Origin: Roseateles_B flavus
Lineage (GTDB): Bacteria > Pseudomonadota > Gammaproteobacteria > Burkholderiales > Burkholderiaceae_C
Reading direction: 5' to 3'
DNA: 64,000 bases
Assembly: GCF_039872765.1 (NCBI RefSeq)
Contig: NZ_JBDPZC010000001.1
Span: 558,001 to 622,000 of the forward strand
Shown: one piece after another, positions 1-16,864 of the stretch
Layout of the letters: the number at the start of each line of letters is the position of its first letter
How positions within the stretch are numbered: position 1 is the stretch's first letter
Notes under the pieces: generated by a model
What the model was told of the DNA's origin: nothing
Seen by the model: only the letters and a program-made list of their open reading frames with translations
Databases searched by the model: none
Translations under genes and position numbers: made by a program

Positions 1-439
1 CGATCAGCTCGGAGGGCAGCAGGGAGTAGTTGAAGGAGCGGTCCACCGTGGCCTGGTCGTACCAGCCGGTGGAGGCCACGCTCTGGCCGTTCAGGGTGGT
101 GTAGGTCATCTGCGGATCAGAGCCGCGCACCGACACCGTGGCACCTTGGCCGAAGGCGCGGCCGACCGTGATGCCGGGCAGGCGGCCCAGCGATTCGCCG
201 ACGTCCGAGTCCGGCAGCTTGCCCACGTCTTCGGCGGTCACGGCGTCGACGACGGCGTTGGCATTTCGCTTGATGTTGGCTGCCGACTGCAGCGAAGCGC
301 GGATGCCGGTGATGACCACCTGGTCCAGCTGATTGCCTTCCTTCTTGGCCGGCTCAGCCTGCTGCGCTTGCGCTGCCATGGCAACGCCCAGCAGGGTGAT
401 GGTCACCGCCGCGGCGATGGGGGTCTTTGAGACCTTCAT
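1..439 (-). CDS. TonB-dependent receptor, N-terminal part (runs off window start)
   Basis: Outer-membrane active transporter; only the first 146 codons lie inside the window. The start has AAGAGGAG a few bases upstream. Residues 1 to about 26 form a signal peptide (MKVSKTP, hydrophobic stretch, AMAAQAQ). The mature N terminus carries the TonB-box/plug region: VVITGIRASLQ, then DAVTAEDVGKLPDSDVGESLGRLPGITV-like plug sequence (quoted in part) and VSVRGSDPQMTYTTLNG. This plug wording is typical of the large receptors of Xanthomonas and Caulobacter that are often carbohydrate transporters, so a sugar or glycan substrate is plausible but not shown. The barrel is outside the window. It is transcribed away from the tRNA-tuf operon and appears unrelated to it. 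Confidence 0.9.
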   Translation of the reverse strand, partial: MKVSKTPIAAAVTITLLGVAMAAQAQQAEPAKKEGNQLDQVVITGIRASLQSAANIKRNANAVVDAVTAEDVGKLPDSDVGESLGRLPGITVGRAFGQGATVSVRGSDPQMTYTTLNGQSVASTGWYDQATVDRSFNYSLLPSELI

Positions 440-837
440 GAACTGCTCCTCTTAGTGGCCAGTGAATTCGGTCTGGCCTGTTGAAAGACTTGGCATCAGA
501 GGGCGGGATGAAAACTCATCCCCACTACGACACCACCAATACACACCTCAAATGCAACCAATGCCATGCCACTATAACGATCAATAGATCCACTTTGCTA
601 CCACTTTGAGGGGCGTGTTTTCCCTGCTGTGGCATGGCTGCGACCGCTGCTGAGCGGCGGGGTGCGGCCGCGTCGAATGCTGGTGGATATGGGCGTGGAT
701 ATGAGGGGCGGGCCGGCTGGCTTGGTAGTTGATTGGTATTGTTGATCGGCGGCGTGGTTAAGGGTGATTCCAGGACGGGCTTGCCTCGGGGTGGTGTGGG
801 GGCCTGCGCGTCCGGGCGCAAGTCCGGTGGCGTCATC

Positions 838-867
838 TTGATATGCCTTCGCGGAAGCTGCTATAGT
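838..867 (+). promoter_or_regulatory. Sigma-70-type promoter far upstream of the tRNA operon
   Basis: TTGATA at 838-843 and TATAGT at 862-867 are separated by 18 bp. Transcription would start near 874 and run through the 906-927 hairpin toward the tRNA genes. It may be a distal promoter of the tRNA-tuf operon or drive a small non-coding RNA. Confidence 0.5.
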
Positions 868-905
868 CGTGGGCTCCGCTGATGCGGGTCTGGTTCGGGG
901 TGATG

Positions 906-927
906 TTTCGTGGCGCAAGCCACGAAA
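906..927 (+). other. Perfect RNA hairpin with GCAA tetraloop
   Basis: TTTCGTGGC (906-914) pairs perfectly with GCCACGAAA (919-927) around a GCAA loop, a GNRA-type tetraloop. No T tract follows on either strand, so a plain intrinsic terminator is unlikely. It lies 40 to 60 nt into the transcript predicted from the 838-867 promoter. Confidence 0.55.
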
Positions 928-1014
928 GGTTGCCAGGAAGCGGGCCGGCAGCTGGGGCGCAGTGGCTCTGGTCCAGGTGCTTGAAGAATGCTTGAAAGAG
1001 TTTTCGAAAGTTGC

Positions 1015-1042
1015 TTGAGATCTAGAAAAGTTGTGCTACAGT
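1015..1042 (+). promoter_or_regulatory. Promoter of the tRNA-tuf operon
   Basis: TTGAGA (1015-1020) and TACAGT (1037-1042) are spaced by 16 bp and end 14 bp before mature tRNA-Tyr. This is the expected position for the promoter of a tRNA-led operon. Confidence 0.55.
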
Positions 1043-1056
1043 AGCGGGCTTGCCTC

Positions 1057-1142
1057 GGAGGGGTGGCCGAGTGGTTAAAGGCAGCAGACTGTAAATCTGC
1101 CCGCTTACGCGTACGCTGGTTCGAATCCAGCCTCCTCCACCA
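1057..1142 (+). tRNA. tRNA-Tyr (anticodon GTA)
   Basis: 86 nt with the long variable arm expected of bacterial tyrosine tRNA. Acceptor GGAGGGG pairs with CTCCTCC (one G-T pair), the anticodon loop reads CTGTAAA, the T arm is GCTGG/CCAGC, and CCA is encoded at 1140-1142. First gene of the tRNA-tuf cluster. Confidence 0.97.
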
Positions 1143-1196
1143 AGGCAAAGCACACTCGATGAGTCGGTGGTTCTGGCTCAAAGAGAAAACTCCCGG

Positions 1197-1270
1197 GCGG
1201 GAGTAGTTCAATGGTAGAACCTTAGCCTTCCAAGCTAATGACACGGGTTCGATTCCCGTTTCCCGCTCCA
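1197..1270 (+). tRNA. tRNA-Gly (anticodon TCC)
   Basis: 74 nt including encoded CCA. Acceptor GCGGGAG pairs with TTCCCGC, the anticodon stem is TTAGC/GCTAA around CTTCCAA, and the T loop reads TTCGATT. Lies 54 nt after tRNA-Tyr. Confidence 0.97.
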
Positions 1271-1341
1271 GCGGCAGCTTGAAGGTCATGTCGGCACCGG
1301 TTTGATGAAAGCTCTTTCGTCGTCGTCAAACCCGTGTCGAT

Positions 1342-1416
<75 letters not shown>

Positions 1417-1464
1417 CCTCCTTTCTCCCCTTCTCTTTTCTGATCTGATCGCCAGGAGCGCAAG

Positions 1465-2655
<1,191 letters not shown>

Positions 2656-2670
2656 TCTTTGAAAGGCCAC

Positions 2671-2746
2671 AGGGGCATAGCTCAATTGGCAGAGCGTCGG
2701 TCTCCAAAACCGAAGGTTGGGGGTTCGAGACCCTCTGCCCCTGCCA
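2671..2746 (+). tRNA. tRNA-Trp (anticodon CCA)
   Basis: 76 nt including encoded CCA. Acceptor AGGGGCA pairs with TGCCCCT, anticodon loop CTCCAAA within stem TCGGT/ACCGA. It sits between tuf and secE, its usual place in betaproteobacteria. Confidence 0.97.
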
Positions 2747-2787
2747 GCAATCTCTGATCAGGATTGTTGGTCTTTGTGGTCAAGCCA

Positions 2788-2818
2788 AGCCCGCGGGAGT
2801 TCGTCTCGGCGGGCTTTG
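2788..2818 (+). terminator. Hairpin after tRNA-Trp, possible terminator
   Basis: AAGCCCGC (2788-2795) pairs with GCGGGCTT (2810-2817), with further weak pairing inside. Only a short T stretch follows, so it could be a partial terminator between tRNA-Trp and secE. Confidence 0.45.
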
Positions 2819-2873
2819 CTGCTGATGGGTCAGGATTGACCCTTGCCCGATACGGGCGCTGAAAGCGAATCGA

Positions 2874-3257
2874 ATGTCCAATCCTCAAGTCGAAACCGTC
2901 ACCTCCGGTGCCGACAAGGTCAAGCTGGCCGGTGCCGTGCTGCTGCTGATCGGCGCACTGGTGGCCTTCTATGCCTTGTCCAAGCAGGGCGCGCTGGCCC
3001 AGTGGGGCGCCTTGCTCGTGCTGCTGGCTGCTTCGGCCGGTGCCTTCTTCACCTCCGAATCCGGCAAGTCCCTGATCGCCTATGGCCAGGACTCGCTGCG
3101 CGAGGTGCGCAAGGTGGTGTGGCCCACCCGCAAGGAAGCGACGCAGATGACGGGCTACGTCTTTGCCTTCGTTGTCGTGATGGCGCTCTTCCTGTTCCTT
3201 ACGGACAAGACCCTGGAATGGGTGTTGTATGACCTGATTCTGGGTTGGAAGCGCTGA
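2874..3257 (+). CDS. secE: Preprotein translocase subunit SecE
   Basis: 127-residue inner-membrane subunit that clamps and stabilises SecY in the SecYEG channel. Two hydrophobic segments lie at about 17-37 and 41-60, and a third at about 95-115, giving the three-helix form known from enterobacteria rather than the single-helix form. The conserved amphipathic region SLREVRKVVWPTRKEA (about 74-89) just before the last helix identifies the family. Followed 20 bp later by nusG, the near-universal pairing. Confidence 0.96.
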   Translation: MSNPQVETVTSGADKVKLAGAVLLLIGALVAFYALSKQGALAQWGALLVLLAASAGAFFTSESGKSLIAYGQDSLREVRKVVWPTRKEATQMTGYVFAFVVVMALFLFLTDKTLEWVLYDLILGWKR

Positions 3258-3277
3258 GTTGGTGCAAAAGGACTGAT

Positions 3278-3859
3278 ATGAGCGAAGAGCAACAAGTTGC
3301 CGCGACTGACGCCGCACCGGCCGGCCTGCCCAAGCGCTGGTACGTGGTCCATGCCTATTCGGGCATGGAGAAGGCTGTCGAGCGCAACCTGCGCGAGCGC
3401 ATCGATCGCGCCGGCATGCAGGACAAGTTCGGCCGCATCCTGGTCCCTACCGAAGAAGTGGTGGAGCTGAAGAACGGCAAGAAGTCCGTGACCGAGCGTC
3501 GCTTCTTCCCTGGCTACGTGCTGGTGGAGATGCTCATGGACGACGACACCTGGCACCTGGTCAAGAACACCTCCAAGGTGACGGGCTTCGTGGGCGGCGC
3601 CAAGAATCGCCCCGCTCCGATCTCCGAGCACGAAGTCATGAAGATCGTCAACCAGATGCAGGAAGGCGTCGAGAAGCCCCGGCCCAAGGTCGAGTGGACG
3701 GTCGGCGAAATCGTCCGCGTCAAGGAAGGCCCCTTCACCGACTTCAATGGCGCCATCGAGGAAGTCAACTACGACAAGTCCAAGGTGCGCGTCTCGGTCA
3801 CGATCTTCGGTCGTGCCACGCCGGTGGAGCTGGACTTCTCGCAGGTCGAGAAGGTCTGA
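3278..3859 (+). CDS. nusG: Transcription termination/antitermination factor NusG
   Basis: 193 residues. NusG binds RNA polymerase through its N-terminal NGN domain (RWYVVHAYSGMEKAVERNL near residues 17-35) and couples it to Rho or ribosomal S10 through the C-terminal KOW domain (VGEIVRVKEGPFTDFNG near 140-156). I chose the ATG at 3278 because the protein then has the family length and the earlier in-frame ATG at 3245 would overlap the end of secE. The 180 bp to rplK contain a perfect 7-bp hairpin at 3870-3889. Confidence 0.97.
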   Translation: MSEEQQVAATDAAPAGLPKRWYVVHAYSGMEKAVERNLRERIDRAGMQDKFGRILVPTEEVVELKNGKKSVTERRFFPGYVLVEMLMDDDTWHLVKNTSKVTGFVGGAKNRPAPISEHEVMKIVNQMQEGVEKPRPKVEWTVGEIVRVKEGPFTDFNGAIEEVNYDKSKVRVSVTIFGRATPVELDFSQVEKV

Positions 3860-3869
3860 CGCCAAGAAC

Positions 3870-3889
3870 AAGGGCCCGATGCGGCCCTT
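3870..3889 (+). terminator. Short hairpin after nusG
   Basis: AAGGGCC (3870-3876) and GGCCCTT (3883-3889) form a perfect 7-bp stem with a 6-nt loop. There is no T tract, so this is at most an attenuator or processing site between nusG and rplK. Confidence 0.3.
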
Positions 3890-4039
3890 CAGGTGCTTCT
3901 GGCATCTGGACAACGCATCCGTAGCCAGTCCGGGACGAGACACGGACAAGAGGAGCCAGGGTAAAGGCGCAAGCCCCAGTCCCTGGCGCTAGCACTCAGG
4001 CGCAACGGCGAGGCCGCCGTGGCGCTTCTAGGAGAAAAC

Positions 4040-4471
4040 ATGGCCAAGAAGATTGTCGGCTTCATCAAGCTGCAAATTCCGGCTGGCAAGGCAAATCCTT
4101 CGCCTCCGGTCGGTCCCGCGCTGGGTCAGCGCGGCCTGAACATCATGGAATTCTGCAAGGCGTTCAACGCCCAGACGCAGGGCTATGAGCCGGGCATGAA
4201 GCTGCCGGTGGTGATCACCGCCTTCGCAGACAAGAGCTTCACCTTCATCATCAAGTCGCCTCCCGCGACCGTGCTGCTGAAGAAGGCTGCCAAGATCGAG
4301 AAGGGCTCGCAGCGCCCCCACCTGGACAAGGTCGGCAAGCTGACCCGTGCCCAGCTGGAAGAGATCGTCAAGACCAAGCAGAAGGATCTCACCGCTGCTG
4401 ATCTGGACGCTGGCGTTCGTACGATCGCTGGTTCGGCCCGCTCGATGGGCATCATCGTGGAGGGTGTGTGA
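4040..4471 (+). CDS. rplK: 50S ribosomal protein L11
   Basis: 143 residues, normal length. L11 binds the GTPase-associated centre of 23S rRNA and is needed for RelA activation on stalled ribosomes. The N-terminal proline-rich signature (KLQIPAGKANPSPPVGPALG, 10-29) and C-terminal rRNA-binding domain (ending GSARSMGIIVEG) are intact. The ATG at 4040 has GGAG nine bases upstream; an in-frame ATG 21 bp earlier is less likely. rplA follows after one base, so the two are translationally coupled. Confidence 0.97.
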   Translation: MAKKIVGFIKLQIPAGKANPSPPVGPALGQRGLNIMEFCKAFNAQTQGYEPGMKLPVVITAFADKSFTFIIKSPPATVLLKKAAKIEKGSQRPHLDKVGKLTRAQLEEIVKTKQKDLTAADLDAGVRTIAGSARSMGIIVEGV

Positions 4472-4472
4472 C

Positions 4473-5180
4473 ATGGCTAAGCTGACCAAGAAGCAAAAAG
4501 CTCTGCAAGGCAAGGTCGAGACCACCAAGCTGTATCCCCTGGGTGATGCTCTGAACCTGGTCAAGGAACTGGCCACCGCCAAGTTCGATGAGTCCATCGA
4601 CGTGGCCGTGCAACTGGGCATCGATGCCAAGAAGTCGGACCAAGTGGTGCGCGGCGCTGTCGTGCTGCCCCATGGCACCGGCAAGACCAAGCGCGTGGCG
4701 GTGTTCGCCCAAGGCGCCAAGGCTGAAGAAGCCAAGGCTGCCGGCGCTGACGTCGTCGGCATGGAAGACCTGGCTGAGCGCGTGAAGGCTGGCGACATGC
4801 CCTTCGACGTGGTCATCGCCTCGCCCGACACCATGCGTATCGTCGGTACCCTGGGTCAGATCCTGGGCCCCCGCGGCCTGATGCCGAACCCCAAGGTCGG
4901 CACCGTGACCCCGGACGTCGCCACCGCTGTCAAGAACGCCAAGGCTGGCCAGGTCCAGTTCCGCGTCGACAAGGCCGGCATCATCCACGGCACCATCGGC
5001 CGTCGTTCCTTCGACACCGACAAGCTGCAAGACAACCTGCGTGCACTGGTCGAGGCGCTGAACAAGTCCAAGCCGGCTACCAGCAAGGGCGTCTACCTGC
5101 GCAAGGTGGCTGTTTCTTCGACGATGGGCGTCGGCGCCCGCGTCGAAATCGCCAGCATCAACGCTGCAGCCGCTGCCTAA
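4473..5180 (+). CDS. rplA: 50S ribosomal protein L1
   Basis: 235 residues, the usual length. L1 forms the mobile stalk at the E site and in other bacteria represses its own rplK-rplA message. The conserved block GTLGQILGPRGLMPNPK (about 123-139) is present. The start at 4473 lies one base after the rplK stop codon, so ribosomes probably reinitiate. A strong hairpin begins nine bases after the stop codon. Confidence 0.97.
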   Translation: MAKLTKKQKALQGKVETTKLYPLGDALNLVKELATAKFDESIDVAVQLGIDAKKSDQVVRGAVVLPHGTGKTKRVAVFAQGAKAEEAKAAGADVVGMEDLAERVKAGDMPFDVVIASPDTMRIVGTLGQILGPRGLMPNPKVGTVTPDVATAVKNAKAGQVQFRVDKAGIIHGTIGRRSFDTDKLQDNLRALVEALNKSKPATSKGVYLRKVAVSSTMGVGARVEIASINAAAAA

Positions 5181-5500
5181 GTGCAGAAGCCTGGCGCCCC
5201 GGCGCCAGGCGGCAATGAATCTGCGCGGTGCGAGTCTGGCATCGCGCGACAAGATTGGTGGGGCGCTTTTGTCATCTGACGGAAGCGCGTCATCCAAGAC
5301 CGCTGGTGTGAAGCCCTGCAGTACCGGGGGTGACGCTTAATGGCCACTTCGTGTGGCAGCCAGCGCAGATGGCGAACCCGCTGAAGGGAAAGTTTTGTGC
5401 CCGGGCCGTGAGGTCCAGGCGTGAGTTCCTGACAGAAGGTCGCTGAATTCCGGTGTGCCGGAGGTCGCAAGACCGAAGGCATTTTTGTGAGGAGTAGACC
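5181..5500 (+). promoter_or_regulatory. rplA-rplJ intergenic leader (L10 operon leader region)
   Basis: 320 bp without a gene. A 10-bp perfect inverted repeat (GCCTGGCGCC at 5189-5198, GGCGCCAGGC at 5201-5210) immediately follows rplA. The remaining ~290 nt would be a long structured leader of rplJ. In enterobacteria this interval carries the L10 operon promoter and the site where the L10-L12 complex represses translation; position and length fit that role, but I could not verify a consensus fold or promoter. Confidence 0.5.
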
Positions 5501-6019
5501 TTGAGTCTCAATCGCAACGAGAAAGCTGCCGTCGTGTCGGACGTGGCAGCCCAGGCTGCCAAGGCCCAGACGCTGGCGCTGGCCGAGTACCGTGGCCTCA
5601 CCGTTGAAGCCTTGAACAAGCTGCGCGTCACTGCGCGTGCCCAAGGTGTGTATCTTCACGTGCTGAAGAACACCCTGGCGCGTCGCGCTGTCGCTGGCAC
5701 CTCGTTCGAGGTCGCATCGGAGAGCATGGTCGGCCCGCTGATCTACGGCTTTTCGGAAGATGCTGTCGCGGCTGCCAAAGTCATCGCTGACTTTGCCAAG
5801 ACCAATGACAAGCTGGTGATCAAGGGCGGAGCCTATGGTGGCAAGGCCCTGGACGTCAATGGCGTGAAGGCCCTGGCCGCCGTGCCGAGCAAGGAAGTGC
5901 TGCTGTCGCAAGTGGCCGGCCTGCTCAAGTCGCCCGTGCAGCGTACCGCTGCCGTGCTGGCTGCACTGGCTCAGCAACGTGGTGGCGGCGCAGAAGCCGA
6001 AGCCCCGGCTGCCGCCTGA
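5501..6019 (+). CDS. rplJ: 50S ribosomal protein L10 (TTG start)
   Basis: 172 residues. L10 anchors the L7/L12 dimers to 23S rRNA and in complex with L12 represses its own operon. The TTG at 5501 is chosen because the encoded SLNRNEKAAVVSDV begins exactly where L10 proteins start and GAGGAG lies eight bases upstream; the next ATG is deep inside the protein. A TTG start fits a gene whose translation is feedback-regulated. The C-terminal helix that binds L7/L12 (near 140-165) is present, and rplL follows after 51 bp. Confidence 0.96.
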   Translation: MSLNRNEKAAVVSDVAAQAAKAQTLALAEYRGLTVEALNKLRVTARAQGVYLHVLKNTLARRAVAGTSFEVASESMVGPLIYGFSEDAVAAAKVIADFAKTNDKLVIKGGAYGGKALDVNGVKALAAVPSKEVLLSQVAGLLKSPVQRTAAVLAALAQQRGGGAEAEAPAAA

Positions 6020-6070
6020 TCGACGACGATCACCGCATCAACTGCAACTTATCTGTATTTAGGAAACATC

Positions 6071-6451
6071 ATGGCATTCGATAAAGACGCATTCCTGGCT
6101 GCTCTGGACAGCATGACCGTTCTGGAACTGAACGACCTGGTCAAGGCCATCGAAGAGAAGTTCGGCGTGTCCGCCGCTTCCATGGCTGCTCCCGCTGCTG
6201 GCGGTGCTGCTGGCGGCGGCGCTGCTGCTGCTGAAGAAAAGACCGAGTTCACCGTGGTGCTGGCTGAAGCCGGTTCCAACAAGGTGGGCGTGATCAAGGC
6301 CGTGCGTGAAATCACCGGCCTGGGTCTGAAGGAAGCCAAGGACCTGGTCGACGGCGCTCCGAAGCCCGTCAAGGAAGGCGTTGCCAAGGCTGACGCCGAA
6401 GCCGCCAAGAAGAAGCTGGAAGAAGCCGGCGCCAAGGTCGAACTCAAGTAA
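6071..6451 (+). CDS. rplL: 50S ribosomal protein L7/L12
   Basis: 126-residue acidic stalk protein that recruits translation GTPases. Order: N-terminal dimerisation domain (1-35), alanine/glycine-rich hinge (about 36-55, AAPAAGGAAGGGAAAAEE), and C-terminal factor-binding domain with VIKAVREITGLGLKEAKDLV (about 74-93). Start preceded by AGGAAAC. Present in several copies per ribosome, so higher translation than its neighbours is expected. Confidence 0.97.
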   Translation: MAFDKDAFLAALDSMTVLELNDLVKAIEEKFGVSAASMAAPAAGGAAGGGAAAAEEKTEFTVVLAEAGSNKVGVIKAVREITGLGLKEAKDLVDGAPKPVKEGVAKADAEAAKKKLEEAGAKVELK

Positions 6452-6881
6452 TTCGTACGGCGTTCGGCTACTGCGCCGGCCGATCTCGGGCTTTCGACGC
6501 TCGCCGTACCCAAGTACGGCTGCGCGTCTCAAGATCGACCTCGACCGGCTCGCTACGCCGCCCGCCGCACGAATTCAGGTTCACCTGGATTCGAGAAGGG
6601 GTTGCCTTTGGGCTTCCCCTTTTTCGTCATTGCGGGTTTATCTTGATTGAGAACAGCTGAAAGTGCTTCGCGAGGTATCATTCGCGGTTCTTTCAAGTGT
6701 TCTCTGATCCGACTGCAGAGAGCAGGTTTGGTCGGACTCTGGTGACGCATGAGCATGCGGCCGGGGTTGTCCGCCAGCGGTTGGTAGTGGCCAACCACCA
6801 AGCTTCGGGTGCAATGCCTGAATAGCCAGTCGCCGACGCAGCCCCTGCCATGGCCAGGTGGGGGCTAGCCACGGAGTGTTT
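6452..6881 (+). promoter_or_regulatory. rplL-rpoB intergenic region with three hairpins
   Basis: 430 bp without a gene. Three successive stem-loops are visible: 6496-6528 (GCCGTAC/GTACGGC core with outer GACGC/GCGTC), 6571-6592 (GAATTCAGGT against ACCTGGATTC, one G-T pair) and the T-tailed attenuator at 6596-6624. In E. coli the same interval holds an attenuator and an RNase III processing site that lower rpoBC output relative to ribosomal proteins; the arrangement here suggests the same job by analogy. Confidence 0.55.
6596..6624 (+). terminator. Attenuator/terminator between rplL and rpoB
   Basis: AAGGGG (6596-6601) pairs with CCCCTT (6616-6621), with an inner GCC/GGC stem closing a TTTG loop, followed by TTT. 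The T tract is short, so partial read-through into rpoB is expected. Confidence 0.7.
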
Positions 6882-11003
<4,122 letters not shown>

Positions 11004-11024
11004 GAGACGGAACAGGAGAAACAC

Positions 11025-15248
<4,224 letters not shown>

Positions 15249-15291
15249 GGCCGGACGCAAGGGCCGGGGCAACCCGGCCTGCGCCCCCGAC

Positions 15292-15326
15292 AAGCCGCCG
15301 CACCCGCAAGGGGCGGCGGCTTTTTT
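15292..15326 (+). terminator. Intrinsic terminator after rpoC
   Basis: AAGCCGCCGC (15292-15301) pairs with GCGGCGGC plus TT (15313-15322), followed by a six-T run at 15321-15326. It ends the rplKAJL-rpoBC transcript just before the convergent PIN-domain gene. Confidence 0.9.
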
Positions 15327-15364
15327 CTACCCGGATCTCGCGCCAGCGCGCGGATCAGCGAGGG

Positions 15365-15892
15365 CTAGGTGCCCGCCTGCATGAGCGCCAGCCACTGATC
15401 GGGCTTCAGGATGGCCAGCCCGTGCTTGCGGGCGCGCTTGGCCAGGGCCAGGACGTCGCCGTCCCGGCTGATCAGGGCGTCCGCCTTCTGGGCCAGCGCC
15501 AGGTCAATGAACTTCTGGTCATCCTTGTCGCGACATTTGAGGAGGGGTAGGGCGGCCCCTTCCGCGAGGGGCTCGTGCATCCGGCACAGGCGTGCGAACA
15601 CCTCCGCGATGCTGGCCGGGTCCGGACTCCAACGGGCCGCCACGCCTCGTGACAGGACATGGAGCAGCTCATCCCGCATGGCGGCGCTGCCAATCCAGAC
15701 CCAGTGGCCAGCCTCGATGGGCTCGGCCAGGGCTCGAATGCCGGGATCGCGGAACACCAGCCACTCCATCACCACCTGGGTGTCCAGCACCAGCCGCGGC
15801 GCTGCGCTGGTGGCGGTAGCCGGCCCGGCTGCAGTCTCGCCGTGGCGGGAGATGACGGTGTGGACGGGGGGACTCGAAGGCAAGGTGGGCAT
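15365..15892 (-). CDS. PIN-domain protein, probable ribonuclease without adjacent antitoxin
   Basis: 175 residues. PIN domains are metal-dependent RNases, often VapC-type toxins. The expected acidic residues are visible: D37 (LVLDTQVV), E75 (RDELLHVL), D124/D125 (RDKDDQKFIDLAL) and D144/D146 (ISRDGDVLAL). The usual LDTN motif reads LDTQ here. About 30 residues precede the fold and the ribosome site at 15892 is poor, so a downstream non-ATG start is possible. No antitoxin-like gene lies on either side, which argues for a chromosomal solo PIN protein rather than a working toxin pair. It sits alone between rpoC (convergent) and rpsL (divergent). Confidence 0.8.
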   Translation of the reverse strand: MPTLPSSPPVHTVISRHGETAAGPATATSAAPRLVLDTQVVMEWLVFRDPGIRALAEPIEAGHWVWIGSAAMRDELLHVLSRGVAARWSPDPASIAEVFARLCRMHEPLAEGAALPLLKCRDKDDQKFIDLALAQKADALISRDGDVLALAKRARKHGLAILKPDQWLALMQAGT

Positions 15893-16312
15893 CAGGAGAT
15901 GAAGCAGGTCAGGGGAGGGGGCGGCACATCACTGTCACCACTGCCCAGGAGGCCCCTGGCGGTTGGAGCCGAGGAATGCCAGGCCGGTGGCTGATCGTGA
16001 GTCGTCAGGAGTTGCTCATTTTCCCGGCAATGCCCCTGCCCATCGGCATTGCGGGCACGGCCGCTTGTGCAAAAGATGGTCGCTGGCATACAATCGAGGG
16101 CTCTCTAGTTAGTCTAGCTGCGTCCGCCACCATTGGAAAAGACGCAGACAGCTTGAACTCAGCGTGCGGCGCCTTGGCGTTGCGCGCTTTTGTGCTTCTT
16201 TTTGTGCTTCTCGCAGGAGCGCATGGGCGCGATATTCAGGCGGTGTTTTGCCAGGGGGTGAAACATGTCGGGCGACTAGAGGTCTGTGACTTCAAACGGG
16301 AACAAGTTACTT
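15893..16312 (+). promoter_or_regulatory. str operon upstream region
   Basis: 420 bp between the divergent PIN gene and rpsL. Apart from the promoter at 16065-16094 it holds a roughly 200-nt leader before rpsL. A 124-codon open frame crosses it and runs into rpsL out of frame; it looks non-coding. Confidence 0.5.
16065..16094 (+). promoter_or_regulatory. Promoter of the str operon
   Basis: TTGTGC (16065-16070) and TACAAT (16089-16094) with an 18-bp spacer, about 215 bp upstream of rpsL. Best promoter match in the interval and in the expected orientation. Confidence 0.55.
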
Positions 16313-16690
16313 ATGCCAACCATCAACCAGCTCGTGCGCCAAGGTCGTGAGACCGAGGTCACGAAGTCCAAGTCGCCTGCCATGCAGGCATGCCCCCAGC
16401 GTCGTGGCGTGTGCACCCGCGTGTACACCACGACCCCCAAGAAGCCGAACTCCGCTCTGCGTAAGGTCGCCAAGGTTCGCCTGACCAACGGCTTCGAGGT
16501 GATTTCCTACATCGGCGGTGAAGGCCACAACCTTCAAGAGCACAGCGTCGTGCTGGTGCGCGGCGGCCGTGTGAAGGATCTGCCGGGTGTTCGTTACCAC
16601 ATCGTCCGCGGCTCGCTGGACCTGCAAGGCGTCAAGGATCGCAAGCAGTCTCGCTCCAAGTACGGTGCCAAGCGCCCGAAGAAGGCTTAA
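16313..16690 (+). CDS. rpsL: 30S ribosomal protein S12
   Basis: 125 residues. S12 shapes the decoding centre and governs fidelity. The TPKKPNSALRK block has lysine at 43 and the RVKDLPGVRYH block lysine at 88, both the wild-type residues altered in streptomycin-resistant mutants; the aspartate at 89 is the site of beta-methylthiolation in other bacteria. The start at 16313 gives MPTINQLVR, the family N terminus. First gene of the str operon. Confidence 0.97.
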   Translation: MPTINQLVRQGRETEVTKSKSPAMQACPQRRGVCTRVYTTTPKKPNSALRKVAKVRLTNGFEVISYIGGEGHNLQEHSVVLVRGGRVKDLPGVRYHIVRGSLDLQGVKDRKQSRSKYGAKRPKKA

Positions 16691-16864
16691 TTGAGTTGTC
16701 ACGACCGGCCCTCAGGCTCTGGTCGGATGTTTTTGCGGAGCGCATGACCCCAAGGTGGGCACAGCGGCCGAGTAAGTGGATGTCCCGAATGCGTGGTCAT
16801 CCCCGGTTGCGGCAGATGGCAGCGAGCCATTGCCAGACCAACTGAAGCGAAGAAGGAAATACCC

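Larger units (their letters stand above)
440..1056. other. Non-coding region between TonB receptor gene and tRNA operon
   Basis: About 617 bp without a credible protein gene; open frames here are low-complexity or antisense to tRNAs. It holds a perfect hairpin in the receptor's upstream region (505-522, arms GGGATGA and TCATCCC), a plus-strand promoter at 838-867, a perfect 9-bp hairpin with a GCAA loop at 906-927, and the tRNA promoter at 1015-1042. I see no known riboswitch. Confidence 0.7.

Noticed and set aside
525..918. Two minus-strand frames of about 105 codons in the region before the tRNA genes.
   Set aside because: Proline/arginine-rich low-complexity products without ribosome sites, overlapping each other and the predicted promoter.
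15976..16350. A 124-codon plus-strand frame ahead of rpsL.
   Set aside because: It spans the str promoter and overlaps rpsL in another frame; composition is not protein-like.
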